Source: Sipunculus nudus
Lineage: Eukaryota; Annelida; Sipuncula; Golfingiida; Sipunculidae
Assembly: GCA_026874595.1 (NCBI GenBank)
Contig: CM049309.1
Coordinates: 39,633,079 to 39,697,078 of the forward strand
Length of the DNA: 64,000 nucleotides
Direction of reading: 5' to 3'
Shown: positions 35,577 through 46,500 of the stretch, piece after piece
Layout of the letters: every line of letters begins with the position of its first letter
Numbering within the stretch: position 1 is the stretch's first letter
Translations under genes and position numbers: made by a program
The notes under the pieces: model-generated
Told to the model about the DNA's origin: nothing
Seen by the model: the letters and a program-made list of their open reading frames with translations, nothing else
Databases searched by the model: none

Positions 35577-36930
35577 ACAAGGGCTATGGGTCTCGAAGCA
35601 GTGTCGTTCACAGGATCGAGTTCGGCTCTCGAATGGCATGGCTGGGTCTCCGCTGCTGGGATCGGTGAAGGGAATGTGGGTTGCTTCTGACTTTGCGGCT
35701 GTAGATGCTGTAGCTTTCTAAAAAGGTCAACGGCTCGGAATGGACGGTGGCGACCTCTACGGCTCCCTGCTTGGCTTAGCGTGGCACTGCGACTGTTGGC
35801 TCAGGGAACATGCTTAAGGAGCACACAGGGCTGAGGTCTTGACCGCAGCAACCTGTAGCTGTTCGATGAGCATATACCTCTTTTGGTTGGTCGTGTGGGT
35901 TGTACAAGAAAGAACCTGTAAAATAAGCCTTTTTGTCAGTTAGAATGTAAAATCATACATGCAAAAGGTTAGTTAATATAGTATTGATAAGCCTGATGCA
36001 AGTTCTTCGAGTGATCAGACCTGTCATCTCCTCCGAGGAGACTTGGCCATATCGTTGCAAATACGTTGCGGAGTGTCTATATTGAATTTACTTTGGGCCC
36101 ATGGGCCGTAAAGTCCGTCCAGCATAAGTATCATAGGTCCATATATGGACTACTGGAAGAGATGAAACACATGAATTATTAGTACACTAGCTGATAAACC
36201 CTGTATACCGGGGTTTTTACTGGGGTTTGGAAGATATATTTAGCCTACTGAGATATTGAATGTTGGCACATTTTTTATTAAAAAGTTGAAAGAAAATATA
36301 GATTTTAAGTGGAATACTCTCTGAATACGATATGTACAAATATTTGTTACTGTTATTTTGTGACGCTGCGCTCGTGGCAAAAATCATACCCCGGTATGTT
36401 TACCTTAAAGAGCTGGTCAGTGATGGTTAACATTGCGAACCGGAATGAGACGCGGAGGCACACAGTGTTTCGTTGTTATTTGACTGGTTTCTATCATTAA
36501 ACGTATAAAGAATAGGTTGATGTGAGGAACACATGAAAGATTAATTAAATGTACGTTGCAAGGAAACTGTTCCTGAAGAAGGAAACTGAAATATGCATAC
36601 ATCGTAAGTAGCAGAAGCGGACCCAGCGGGACTCCATGCAGTGGGTCCGTATCCCATTTTCAGCCACCGCAACCTTTTTTTCATTGTATCAGACAAATTT
36701 TGAAGCCTGAAACCCCCGCCACCACCCAACTCCACCCTACCCCATCCCTGTTCCTGAAATTGGGACCTTGAATTAGGTTTTGTCATTAATTCTTCTGGGT
36801 TGAACTCTCTATTTCATAAAACAAGAAAAATGTGTTTTTCTCTTTTACTGACCACGCACGTGGGTCAAATCCCTCATTGAAAGCAAGCGTTATTCATATG
36901 AACGATAGTCCTTAGTGTTAGAGGTTAAGT
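35577..36930. other. Right flank of the hAT-like element, no gene
   Basis: 35577-35850 is the continuation of the dispersed repeat also seen at 48611-48890. After that nothing is recognised. A stretch near 36605-36780 with CCCCCGCCACCACCC resembles other low-complexity transposon debris. Confidence 0.45.
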
Positions 36931-37024
36931 GACCAGGATGCACGCATTCCGGTGATTGCCGAAGGCAGTTCGGCTGTGCTCGGTAAAAAGAACGGATAAA
37001 TCACTCAAAATTATGTTTACATTA

Positions 37025-37257
37025 AAAATTATTTATTTTCATATCGCCTATGTCACTGCAGGGATAATAACCTTTAAAATGATGTATGGCACAATATTGT
37101 ACACAACGCGGTTTTAGAGAACATTGCGAACAAACGTGAACCGAATTCCTTTTATAAGTATTAGATTTGACATGACATGCAAAGACAGCGTACTGCATCG
37201 GGTCTCGAACCACTGAACGGCGGCATACAAGTCCCATTGCATAACCACTATGTCACA
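37025..37257 (-). mobile_element. tRNA-derived SINE (family B)
   Basis: On the minus strand the head reads GTGACATAGTGGTTATGCAA (A-box-like TAGTGGTTATGC), and about 45 nt later comes an exact B box, GGTTCGAGACCC (37200-37211). This is the spacing and content of an internal RNA polymerase III promoter. The unrelated body continues to about 37025. No poly-A tail is obvious. Confidence 0.55.
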
Positions 37258-37477
37258 CAGTACTCGTTGAAGAATCGGGGAATACGGGGGTATTGAAACC
37301 TGGAATAAAAAATGTGATCACGTGGTACACTGTGGGGTACTACTTCAACAGGAGTCATGATCATGTGATCAGTGAATTAACGTCGTACGAAAACCAAATC
37401 GATCGCTTGGTGTATCTAGTTGAAAAATGAATCAGGATAGTAAAAGGTTAATAATGTGAATGCTTGTTTACTTGGGT

Positions 37478-37690
37478 AATCAGAATGAATATGACTAAAT
37501 ATTGGGGGAGACCTCCCCAACCCCAACCCCCCTCCCCCAGGATATGAAAATCAACATGAGTAAATATATAAACATGAAGAGTAGTTAGAATGAATATGGG
37601 TAAATATTTGGGGAAACCCAGCCCCCCCCCCCCCGGATATGCCAATCAACATGAGTAATAATTGGGGCGGGGGGGGGGGGGGGGATGGAA
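37478..37690. repeat. Tandem repeat, about 110-bp period, with G and C runs
   Basis: AGAATGAATATG.(C/G)TAAATATT-G(4-6) followed by a C-rich run, GGATATG.(A/C)AATCAACATGAGTAA recurs about two and a half times. Confidence 0.75.
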
Positions 37691-37887
37691 CTCCCCTGTG
37701 GAGTCCTAGAATTATTTCAAGCATCGTATCGAGATGTGATAAATCCGACTTATAGTTATGCGAGATTGTGAAGGTGTGAGCTATGCCAAAAGGTGGGATT
37801 TCCTGATGACGTATTCCAAAAATAAAGGGGATGATGTTTTATGCGACATCATACAGTTGATCATAGCGGACGTAGAAGGATGTTGAT

Positions 37888-38554
37888 TAGACCCAGTTGT
37901 GGCTCTGTTAAATGAACAGAGCCACAGCGCTTCGCCTTCATTCACTTAGCGTTCGGTCATACATTGAGTCAAACTTTTCTGTCTGACGAGAAAATTACGC
38001 TCCGTCAACTTCTTATTTCTAGGCCTACCTTAGCTTAAGATGATTATGCACCTATCGGCCAAAAAAATTTGAACTGTCGATCTATTTTAACGATGTTACA
38101 GGGTAAATACCACTTGGGGAGTACTGGATGTACGCAGACAGGTGTCGACGCTCACCTTCACCTTGGCCTCTGTTCACGTGATAGCTAACCGGCTTGCTTC
38201 CCATAATGCTTCCCGCGTGGCGCCCATTGCCATGTGTCTTTTAATACCCAACAGCTACCAATGCCGTGGCAGGCAGGCTCAGCGTGCCGCAAGCTTAACA
38301 CCGTTAGGGGCAGTGCAATAAAATGCGTTTGTAAGCAATTTTACCCAATAAAATTGTTTGTACTCACACATTTTATACAGAAAGGGAAGAACAAAACAAA
38401 CAAATCTGAATGTGAACCAATATATATTTATCAATTTAAAGAAAAAAAGTTTTAACCTTTCAAGTGAAAACAGGTTTGTAAGCGTCACTGCTCCCTCACT
38501 GTCACTATGGATATGTATAAACAATAAAGATGTGTGTATATAAAAATAAATATG

Positions 38555-38594
<40 letters not shown>

Positions 38595-38671
38595 CATAAC
38601 TGAATGTGAACCAAAGTTTGCTCCTTAAAATTGACAGAAGGGTGTGTTTTAGGGAATGCTATTTTACTCTC

Positions 38672-38702
<31 letters not shown>

Positions 38703-38764
38703 TATGTAATATATATATATATATGTATAACTATATATAACTGTATATATATAACTATATTGTA
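37888..38764 (+). repeat. Left terminal inverted repeat arm
   Basis: Matches the reverse complement of 44461-45341. It includes the tip hairpin (37898-37926), a complex region to about 38530, and AT microsatellites. The arm is cut where the truncated 5' LTR begins. Confidence 0.85.
37898..37926. repeat. Tip hairpin, 12-bp perfect stem
   Basis: TGTGGCTCTGTT, 5-nt loop AAATG, then AACAGAGCCACA. It starts 10 bp inside the element end. The right end has the identical hairpin in inverted position (about 45303-45331). Confidence 0.9.
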
Positions 38765-38942
38765 TTTTGGATGTACCCTCGTGTCTGCACGGACGTAATC
38801 TGGTCGAGTTTCTCCCGCTGCGCCCTCCGGACAGCGGAACATCTGAACGAACGCTATATTATTATAAACATTACTTTGACACATAAACTGTGACCCGCCG
38901 GACATTATATACAATTGGACTGTTCATTACCACATTGTGTCA
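38765..38942 (+). repeat. 5' LTR, 5'-truncated
   Basis: Same sequence as 43517-43694 (one A/G difference in GGACAGCGG), ending in ...CATTGTGTCA. The first 146 bp of a full LTR are missing and (AT)-rich arm sequence takes their place. Confidence 0.9.
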
Positions 38943-38944
38943 AC

Positions 38945-38962
38945 TGGTACCAGAAGTGGGGT
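38945..38962 (+). promoter_or_regulatory. Putative primer-binding site
   Basis: TGGTACCAGAAGTGGGGT begins two bases after the LTR end. The leading TGG pairs with a tRNA CCA end, as in tRNA-primed LTR elements. The exact tRNA was not identified. Confidence 0.6.
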
Positions 38963-40648
38963 GATCAAATAATCTCAGGAAATATAAAAAGAAATCAACG
39001 GTAGGCCATCGACCTGGTGAGTAGAAGTCTACTTTTGCATGAGAAGTTTATATCACCATATTTATAAAGCTTCTTAAGCGAAATCGTTCGCTACGAAACA
39101 ACTTGCGAATTAATTTCGCGAGACGTAACAAGTGATTAAAGCTCCAGCAGCGAAAAATCATTCGCTGAACGGACTAAAGCTACTGATACAGCTGCATGAA
39201 AACTCGCCCTAACGGGGGTATATCTGCCACAAAGTTTCATTAGTGTTGGCCAATATCTCGCCACCGTTGTACATTTATAATAAAAAGTTAAATCTGATAT
39301 AATTCTGGGACCTAAAAGAAACAATACTAAGCACTCAGTGGATATAACGGGCTTTGTGAAGTGTACGGCAGGGGTATCAACATTCCGCTAGCTTCAAGTT
39401 AACGCGAGAAGCAAACTCGCTATCATCAACATTCTGTCCTGACAAAAACAATCAGTGAGACGTTGGACAGCCGTCTGACCTGCAGGCGAAGGGCCGGCGA
39501 CGATACACAGCACACCGCGAAGGCCATACGCAGCCAAGTTCAGCGTAGACGAGATAACGGTACTATAGTACTTAACGGCCCCGACATTTCTGTGACAAGT
39601 GACTGTTCGTACGTCGGGCCGTGTCAAAGGTTACTTGGACTGCGTCTGTTGTATACAAAAGCGTGAGATCTGCCTTCCGGCACTGGAAAATGCGAGTTAA
39701 CGAGATTACTGTGTTGACATTGCTCGGTACGACCGCCCCCTCCCCTGGCGATACCGCACACAGAAAACATTGTAACGTTAGACTCGCTGTCACGTGCGGA
39801 CCTTCCTCTTTAGAAGACAAAAAGTTGATCGATAGTAAATAAATTTGATTGTGTAAATTAGCTTTGATCAGTTGATCATTTGATTGATTTGATTGATTTT
39901 TTTATTTATTAATCAAACTGAATTCGGCTGAAATTTGTTGATTATGAATTGCATTAATTAATTGGATTAATTAAAATTTAAATTAAATGATCGATTGATC
40001 TTGGATTGGTTCATTAGATTGATGTGAATAAGTTATTGTTCGATTGATTTTTGATCAATTAATTGGATCTGATTGATTAATTTTTAATTAATCGATTTAT
40101 TGATTTTAGATTGATTGTTTAGATTGGATGATTTAATTTTTAAATGTTTAATTGAATGATTTTGCATAAATTAATTGAATTGAATTGATCTGAATAGATT
40201 GATTAATTTTAATTAGTTCATTATTTTTTTGATTAATTGATTTTATTGATTTATTCACTTTTATTTATTCGTCTTCATTTCTTGAAAAATTGATAATTTG
40301 ACATCTACAAAATCCTTACGGTTGTTATAGGTGCTATTCTGTGCTTTCCCTCGAGTGAATTGTTTCATGTTCACTCCCTGCTGAATACATCGTTTAGTGT
40401 ACTCAGTTGACCGTTTGGCGTCATTCACATCATCCAATAACAAGTATATTTGTTTGGTAATAGCATTGTAGTGCGCAAGTAAAATCAAACTTGAAGAAAT
40501 TCCGTCAATAAATAAATCAACACTCTTTATTAATTCCATCATCATTATTGTAAAGCAACCAAGTAAAATTTTATATTTTTGATTGGCGACTTTGGCAAGC
40601 AACAGTGAGCAACAGTGAATGTTTGGATCTTCAGTAATAATAATCAAA
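38963..40648 (+). other. Retrotransposon leader with TTGATTGAT-rich low complexity
   Basis: A leader of about 1.7 kb between the primer site and gag. 39840-40260 is dominated by TTGATTGATT, TTAATTAAT and similar words. Short frames on both strands here have no recognisable domain. Confidence 0.6.
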
Positions 40649-42109
40649 ATGCCAGGGGGGAAACACCGGAAACAGGACAATACCCATGATGATCATTCAT
40701 CAGCGAACCAGGAGGCAGCAGCAGAGGGTGGTGCTCATGACCAGGCAGTAGGCGGTGACCTAGAAACCGGTATGGCAGATGTCCTGCTTGCTCTTAGGCA
40801 GATAATGGAGGGGCAACGACAAGCCCAGGAGCGACAAACAGCATTGCTCCAGGAAACTCAGGCTGCAATGTTGAGCCGTTTGGATGCCCTCCAACTATCG
40901 TCACAAGCGCCTCCAGAAGGCCCTCGCCCTGAAGACCATGAACGAGAGCCACTAGGTGCCGCTGCCCCAGATCTCCAAACGCCCCAAGAACCTACGTTTC
41001 TCCGACCTTACCGTTCTGAAGTACGCGCCGATCGGGAACATCCTGATCGGGTCCATGGAGGACGAGACACAGACCAGCGGAGGTCTGTTCCGGCTAACAT
41101 GGAGGATCAAGTTGGGCCAAATCCGGACCTAAGATCTCCAACAAGAGGTCGGATGACCACTAATGTGAGAGATCCGTACGGGTTCCATGGCCTGGATGAC
41201 GACATGCCACCACCACTCAGAACTGACAATGACCTTGAGCGGCAGCTTCGGGTCATTGAGCAAAGAGAAAGAGCGGCTGGCCCTCGACGCCCAAGGCCTC
41301 GAGAACGTGCCGGAGCTCATGATCATGAGACCAGGACAAGGGGTATCGAGACACATACTCCGAGAAATGAACCACCAAGAGCAAAATTACCAATGTTCGA
41401 TGGTAAGGATGACTGGGAGGCCTTCATCATGTCCTTCGAGAGAACAGCTCGACGGTATGAATGGGGTCCATATGAGAAGGCAGACCGACTGCAAGAAAGT
41501 TTACGTGGGAGTGCCCTGCGATACATAAGCCTATTGCCAGGGGGAATTCCAGAGGAGTACGAACAACTCCGTCAGTACTTGGCTCAAAGGTTCGGTCGCC
41601 GGGAACCCCCCTCAACTGCAAGGCACAAGTTGGACGAATACCGACAGGGGAGTGAAAGCACGGCAGAGTACGCAGAAGAGGTGCGACGTATGGTTAGCAT
41701 AGCTTACCAGGGAGTGGACCTAGCGATGCAAGAACAACTCGCCGCAGACTACTTCCTGCGAGGGTACAAGAATGCCCGGCTGGCATATGATGTAATGAAC
41801 CAAAGGCCAGCCACCCTGTCGGAAACACTTGACCTCATCGACGCTTACCAGCATCACTACAAAGCGACGATAGGTAGGGCCCATGATAATGTTCGAGGTC
41901 GTACTCGACGTGTCTCCTGGGCAGAAGACCCACACCAGGCAACGGAAGAGGTCGATTACTCTGAGAATAGTCTCCGGAGGAAGCTGGATGCAGGGTTTCA
42001 AAAAATAAACGAGACCCTGAGTGAAAGCCTGGATCACAAAATGAAACATCTGTGGGCGAAAATAGAGGAAAAGCTGTCGCACAACCATGGCCGGGATATG
42101 AAACGTTAG
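40649..42109 (+). pseudogene. Gag (capsid region) of the Gypsy-type element, ends at amber stop
   Basis: I prefer the start at MPGGKHRKQD (40649); an in-frame ATG lies at 40619. The N-terminal third is Gln/Glu-rich and partly coiled-coil (QAQERQTALLQETQ). The middle is arginine-rich. The C-terminal half is the retrotransposon capsid: KLPMFDGKDDWEAFIMSFER, then YEKADRLQESLRGSALRYI and FGRREPPSTARHKLDEYRQG. The frame meets TAG at 42107-42109, yet the same frame continues without interruption into the zinc knuckle, so the stop divides one gag. It is either a nonsense mutation or, less likely, a read-through stop. Confidence 0.85.
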
Positions 42110-42287
42110 GACTCCAGGAACAATGGCGCTAGGAGAAGTCCCAGCCCATTTGCCAGTCGATCCAGGACCCCGAGCCCAAAGAACTTACGGGAGGTGGAGT
42201 GCTTTCGCTGTGGTCAACAAGGACATTACCAAAGGGATTGTTCCAGGCAACGCACTCCGACCCCCCTGTGCCACACACCTTCGGAAA
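42110..42287 (+). pseudogene. Gag nucleocapsid zinc knuckle, beyond the amber stop
   Basis: In the same frame as gag, after the TAG: a Ser/Arg/Pro-rich linker, then the CCHC knuckle CFRCGQQGHYQRDC at about 42200-42241, then a TAA near 42285. The C-x2-C-x4-H-x4-C spacing is intact. It would bind the element RNA in a working Gag. Confidence 0.8.
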
Positions 42288-42987
42288 ACTAACAGAGGCC
42301 AGATCTGTACACACGGATCTGGCCGGAAATGACTCATCCATTCATGAAGAGGGCCTCTTGATCAGCATTGGGAGACCAGAACGCCATGGACCAACCATTC
42401 TCCTCCCCTCACTGATCAATGATAATGAAGTTGATGCTACAGTAGACACCGGCGCAGAAGTGACTGTTGTATCCGAAGAGTTTTTCAAATTATGCACGCA
42501 TGGCAAGCGTGAAAGTAGTGGCGAGACAGTTTTATTGACAAATGCTGAGAAAGATAACATCATGAAAGCCAAGAAGGGAATATGTATGACGTTTCAGTTG
42601 GGGACCACCAAGATAGAATGGAATGTGTATGTGGCACCCATTCGCGATGATGTCCTCTTAGGACTTGATCTATTACAAGAGGCTGATATAACCATCCAAG
42701 CGCGAGAGAGTGTGTTCATCAAGGGGAAACCTTTACCCAGTCGAGTAATACTCGAAAAGGGAAGGTCATTTGATATCGCAAATGTGTGCCTTACTGAAAA
42801 ACTACATCTGGAACCAGGGATGGAATACGTTGTCACTGGATCAGTAAACCGAATTGTAGAAGGTCGAGAGGCGGTAATGGAACCCGTTACAAATAGGGAT
42901 AAAATCTACATTGCCAGTACCTTAGTCAATACTGCGCCACTTTTCCCGTCAGAATTTGCAACATCTCCGATCAGCAGGTTACACTGA
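42199..42987 (+). pseudogene. Aspartic protease and following region of the Gypsy-type element
   Basis: The frame is -1 relative to gag and overlaps the zinc knuckle, as expected for frameshift-expressed pol. VDTGAEVTVVSEEFF (catalytic DTGA at about 42445) and the second retropepsin motif DDVLLGLDLLQEA (about 42640) are both present. The frame ends at TGA 42985-42987, but a one-base shift near 42955 would continue it into the pol stub, so a frameshift has broken it. Confidence 0.8.
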
Positions 42988-43283
42988 CAAAGGGAACCCC
43001 CCTTGGACATCTGGTAGAAGCTGGAGTGTGCCACACGCTTAAAACCTCAAATGACAGACGAACAGCATATACTGAGGACCTGCCCGTAATACAAAGGGTC
43101 GGGACAGGCACTTCAAATGACCTACCAACTCATCTACAAAGCCTTTACAAGAACGCTAGTAATAACCTCTGTGAAGAGCAGCGAGCGATGCTCGCCGGGT
43201 TATTACTACAGTACCAGGAACCCGGGGTCCCCGACAGGCTTCCTCGAGGAACCATCCCTACGGTCACCAGGAAATTTCATTAA
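42955..43283 (+). pseudogene. Pol stub upstream of reverse transcriptase
   Basis: In a shifted frame: VTLTKGTPLGHLVEAGVC, then LPTHLQSLYKNASNNL and EEQRAMLAGLLLQYQ. These are the linker segments that precede reverse transcriptase in Gypsy pol. The expected reverse transcriptase does not follow; the frame stops and the polypurine tract comes within 90 bp, pointing to a large internal deletion. Confidence 0.75.
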
Positions 43284-43357
43284 GGCGAGACCGGCCTCGC
43301 ACTCCACTCCGGGTCACCATTCAACATGATTAGTGTTCTGAGGGGACTCATCACAGC

Positions 43358-43370
43358 AGGAAGGGGGCAG
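43358..43370 (+). promoter_or_regulatory. Polypurine tract
   Basis: GGAAGGGGGCAG directly precedes the TG that opens the 3' LTR, the normal place for the plus-strand primer. Confidence 0.7.
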
Positions 43371-43692
43371 TGTAATAAGAAGTACAATAAAATAGCTCCA
43401 GTTTGCGAGTCCTCTCGCGAAATATCAATACCAGTCATGCGAGCCCTCTCGCAAGCTATCAGTTACTGCCATGCGGGGTTTCCCGCCTCCGGACCCCACC
43501 CCGCCAGCCCACCAGTTTTTGGATGTACCCTCGTGTCTGCACGGACGTAATCTGGTCGAGTTTCTCCCGCTGCGCCCTCCGGACAACGGAACATCTGAAC
43601 GAACGCTATATTATTATAAACATTACTTTGACACATAAACTGTGACCCGCCGGACATTATATACAATTGGACTGTTCATTACCACATTGTGT

Positions 43693-43694
<2 letters not shown>
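43371..43694 (+). repeat. 3' LTR, complete (324 bp)
   Basis: Opens TGTAATAAGAAG and closes CATTGTGTCA. Its 3' 178 bp match the 5' LTR. The repeated TCTCGC words (43415-43455) lie in the part missing from the 5' copy. Confidence 0.88.
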
Positions 43695-43744
<50 letters not shown>

Positions 43745-43751
43745 ACGTATA

Positions 43752-43810
<59 letters not shown>

Positions 43811-44064
43811 GTCCTTATATATATATATGCATTATAAGGGGGACTCCATATTCTCTGTAATTAATTAGAGAACATAATTTTAGGTTTTACACCATAATCT
43901 CTGCAATTAATAAATGAAAATAATATCACATTTTACTAATGTCCTAAGAACTGGGAACACCTTGTCAGTTCACCAATAACTTCCCTTGTACCTGTACACC
44001 TCCTTAAGCCAGGTCGGAATGTGCCTCATTGTTTAATCGAGTCGCGTATTTCAGACACGAAGCA

Positions 44065-44108
<44 letters not shown>

Positions 44109-44165
44109 CATATATATATAATATATATTATATATATTTATATGTACACACATCTATATTGTCAA

Positions 44166-44226
<61 letters not shown>

Positions 44227-44311
44227 CAGTGAGAGAGCATTCACCATAACACACCTTTTGTCAATTTTAATGAGCAAACTTATTGGTTCACATTCAGTTC
44301 AGTATACAAAG

Positions 44312-44348
<37 letters not shown>

Positions 44349-44460
44349 TATACGTATACATATTTATACATAATATATAAATATTTGTAAGTGTACTATT
44401 GCCCCCCCCATAATATTCACTTCACATGCAGTTCAGCAAAATTATTAGCATTTTTGTTAT
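43695..44460. repeat. (AT)n-rich filler between the retrotransposon and the right arm
   Basis: Several long AT microsatellites (43695-43740, 43757-43804, 44070-44100, 44166-44224, 44310-44342) separated by short unique pieces. No gene. Confidence 0.85.
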
Positions 44461-44518
44461 ACAATATAGTTATATATATACAGTTATATATATAGTTATA
44501 CATATATATATATATGTA

Positions 44519-44549
<31 letters not shown>

Positions 44550-44623
44550 GGGAGTAAAATAGCATTGCCTAAAACACACCCTTCTGTCAATTTTAAGGAG
44601 CAAACTTTGGTTCACATTCAGTT

Positions 44624-44676
<53 letters not shown>

Positions 44677-45341
44677 CATATTTATTTTTATATACACACA
44701 TCTTTATTGTTTATACGTATCCATAGTGACAGTGAGGGAGCAGTGACGCTTACAAACCTGTTTTCACTTGAAAGGTTAAAACTTTTTTTCTTTAAAATGA
44801 TAAATATATTGGTTCACATTCAGATTTGTTTGTTTTGTTCTTCCCTTTCTGTATAAAATGTGTGAGTACAAACAATTTTATTGGGTAAAATTGCTTACAA
44901 ACGCATTTTGTGGCACTGCCCCTAACGGTGTTAAGCTTGCGGCACGCTTAGCCTGCCTGCCACGGCATTGGTAGCTGTTGGGTATTAAAGGACACATGGC
45001 AATCGGCGCCACGCGGGAAGCATTATGGGAAGCAAGCCGGTCAGCTATCACGTGAACAGAGGCCAAGGTGAAGGTGAGCGTTGACACCTGTCTGCGTACA
45101 TCCAGTACTCCCCAAGTGGTATTTACCCTGTAACATGGTTAAAATAGATCGACAGTTCAAATTATTTTGGCCGATGGGTGCATAATCATCTTAAGCTAAG
45201 GTAGGCCTAGAAATAAGAAGTTGACGGAGCGTAATTTTCTCGTCAGACAGAAAAGTTTGACTCAATGTATGACCGAACGCTAAGTGAATGAAGGCGAAGC
45301 GCTGTGGCTCTGTTCATTTAACAGAGCCACAACTGGGTCTA
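44461..45341 (-). repeat. Right terminal inverted repeat arm
   Basis: Inverted copy of 37888-38764, including the hairpin tip and the interior AT microsatellites. The inner boundary is where similarity to the left arm ends at the LTR junction. Confidence 0.85.
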
Positions 45342-45517
45342 GATGTTGATATGACTACATGGTGATCGTAGATAAAAGATGTATTATGTCATAACCTAGC
45401 TGTGATTTAGTATAGGTATGAAAGTGATATTTGAGTTGTATTATAGGCAGTTATATGATAAAAGGCGTCCCTTGTTGTGTGACATGGCATAGTCGGCGCT
45501 TCATAGGTGCGTGAGTG

Positions 45518-46500
45518 ATTGGTGTCCGTCGTCTGTACGTCAACCAACACTATCTTAAAAATGGTAAGAGTTAGCATCACGAAATTTCATGAAAAAAAAA
45601 TTAGTCATCTAAAAAACTCTATCGGATTTTGCTTATTTTTTGGCTTACTGCATTTTCTTAGATTTTATAGGGAAAAGTCTAAAAAAGCTTTAAAAATCTT
45701 CTTTTCCGAATCTGTTCAGCAGAATTGTCCAGCATTTCCCAGAAATAATTCCTTGAACAATCTCTCCCGAGTTTGTCTGAATGGTTTAAGTTTGGTGATT
45801 TTTGGCCGAGTTATAGAAAGTTGAATTAGTCATCTGTCAAAAAAGCATACTAAAATTACAATCTCAGAAATGGCTTGAGCTATCATCACCAAATTTTATG
45901 CCAATGTTGGTCACATGAGTCATATTTGAAAAATTGAGGTATTGGTGGCGCCACCTGCATCGGCCTTTTTTGTATGGGGTCATCAGTGCCCGTATCATAC
46001 TGAAGTCTAAAAAAAAACTCTTCTCTGAAACGATATGGCAAAATAGTTTAATGTGGCACAGAAGTGATCCTAGGGTAGTGCTTTCTGAAGTTTGTTCAAA
46101 TGGTCTCAGTTCAGTGACTTTTGGCTAAGTTATGGGAAGCTGAATTTAGTCATATGACATAGCAGCCCATTTTAGCTAAATGGCTAAAAAAATCTTCTTC
46201 CAAAAAACCACGGGGCCAAATTCTTAAATCTCACACATTAATTATTCTTAGATGTTGATTATTCAAGTTTGTTCAAATGGTCTCAGTTCAGTGACTTTTG
46301 CCAGAGTTATGGGAAGCTGAATTTAGTCATATGCCATAACAGCCCATTTTAGCTAAGTGGCTACAAAAATCTTCTTCTCAAAAACCACTTGGCCAAATTC
46401 TTAAATCTCACACTCTATTTATCCTTAGATGTCGATAATTCAAGTTTGTTCAAAAGGTTTTGGTTCAATGATTTTTGGCAGAATTATGGGAAGCTGAACT
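45518..46500. repeat. Dispersed repeat with a tandem unit of about 175 bp
   Basis: The phrase AAGTTTGTTCAAA.GGT..(C/G)GTTCA.TGA.TTTTGGC recurs near 46091, 46265 and 46441, with AATCTTCTTC..AAAACCAC between, so the unit is about 175 bp. An earlier, more diverged part begins GTGTCCGTCGTCTGTACGTC near 45521. That phrase and the style match the palindrome-headed family at 61302 and 63909. Confidence 0.6.

Larger units (their letters stand above)
38765..43694 (+). mobile_element. Decayed Ty3/Gypsy-type LTR retrotransposon
   Basis: Order: truncated 5' LTR (38765-38942), primer-binding site, long leader, gag, protease, pol stub, polypurine tract, 3' LTR (43371-43694). The two LTRs share 178 bp with only about one visible difference, so the insertion is recent. 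Reverse transcriptase, RNase H and integrase are absent: the pol reading stops about 90 bp before the polypurine tract. It cannot move by itself. It lies within the long-inverted-repeat element, and AT-repeat DNA flanks both sides. Confidence 0.85.
37879..45350. mobile_element. 7.45-kb element with about 870-bp terminal inverted repeats and a 9-bp target duplication
   Basis: The element body is 37888-45341. Both ends begin TAGACCCAGTTGTGGCTCTG and are bordered by an exact 9-bp GATGTTGAT (37879-37887 and 45342-45350). The left arm 37888-38764 and right arm 44461-45341 are inverted copies about 97% alike outside AT tracts, so the insertion looks young. Near each tip is a perfect 12-bp-stem hairpin. 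A 9-bp duplication with long inverted repeats is the pattern of Mutator-like (MULE) elements, but no MULE transposase is present; the interior is a Gypsy-type retrotransposon and AT-rich filler. Foldback or composite elements are alternatives. Confidence 0.78.

Noticed and set aside
38279-38914. 211-residue minus-strand frame
   Set aside because: It runs through AT microsatellites and the LTR antisense; an artefact of the inverted-repeat arm.
40261-40680. 139-residue minus-strand frame opposite the gag start
   Set aside because: It overlaps the leader and the gag start antisense and has no family motifs.
41129-42088. Several minus- and plus-strand frames within gag
   Set aside because: Shadows of the long gag frame.
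37888-45341. Polinton/Maverick element, suggested by the long inverted repeats
   Set aside because: The duplication is 9 bp, not 6, the ends do not start AG, and there is no DNA polymerase B, integrase or capsid gene.
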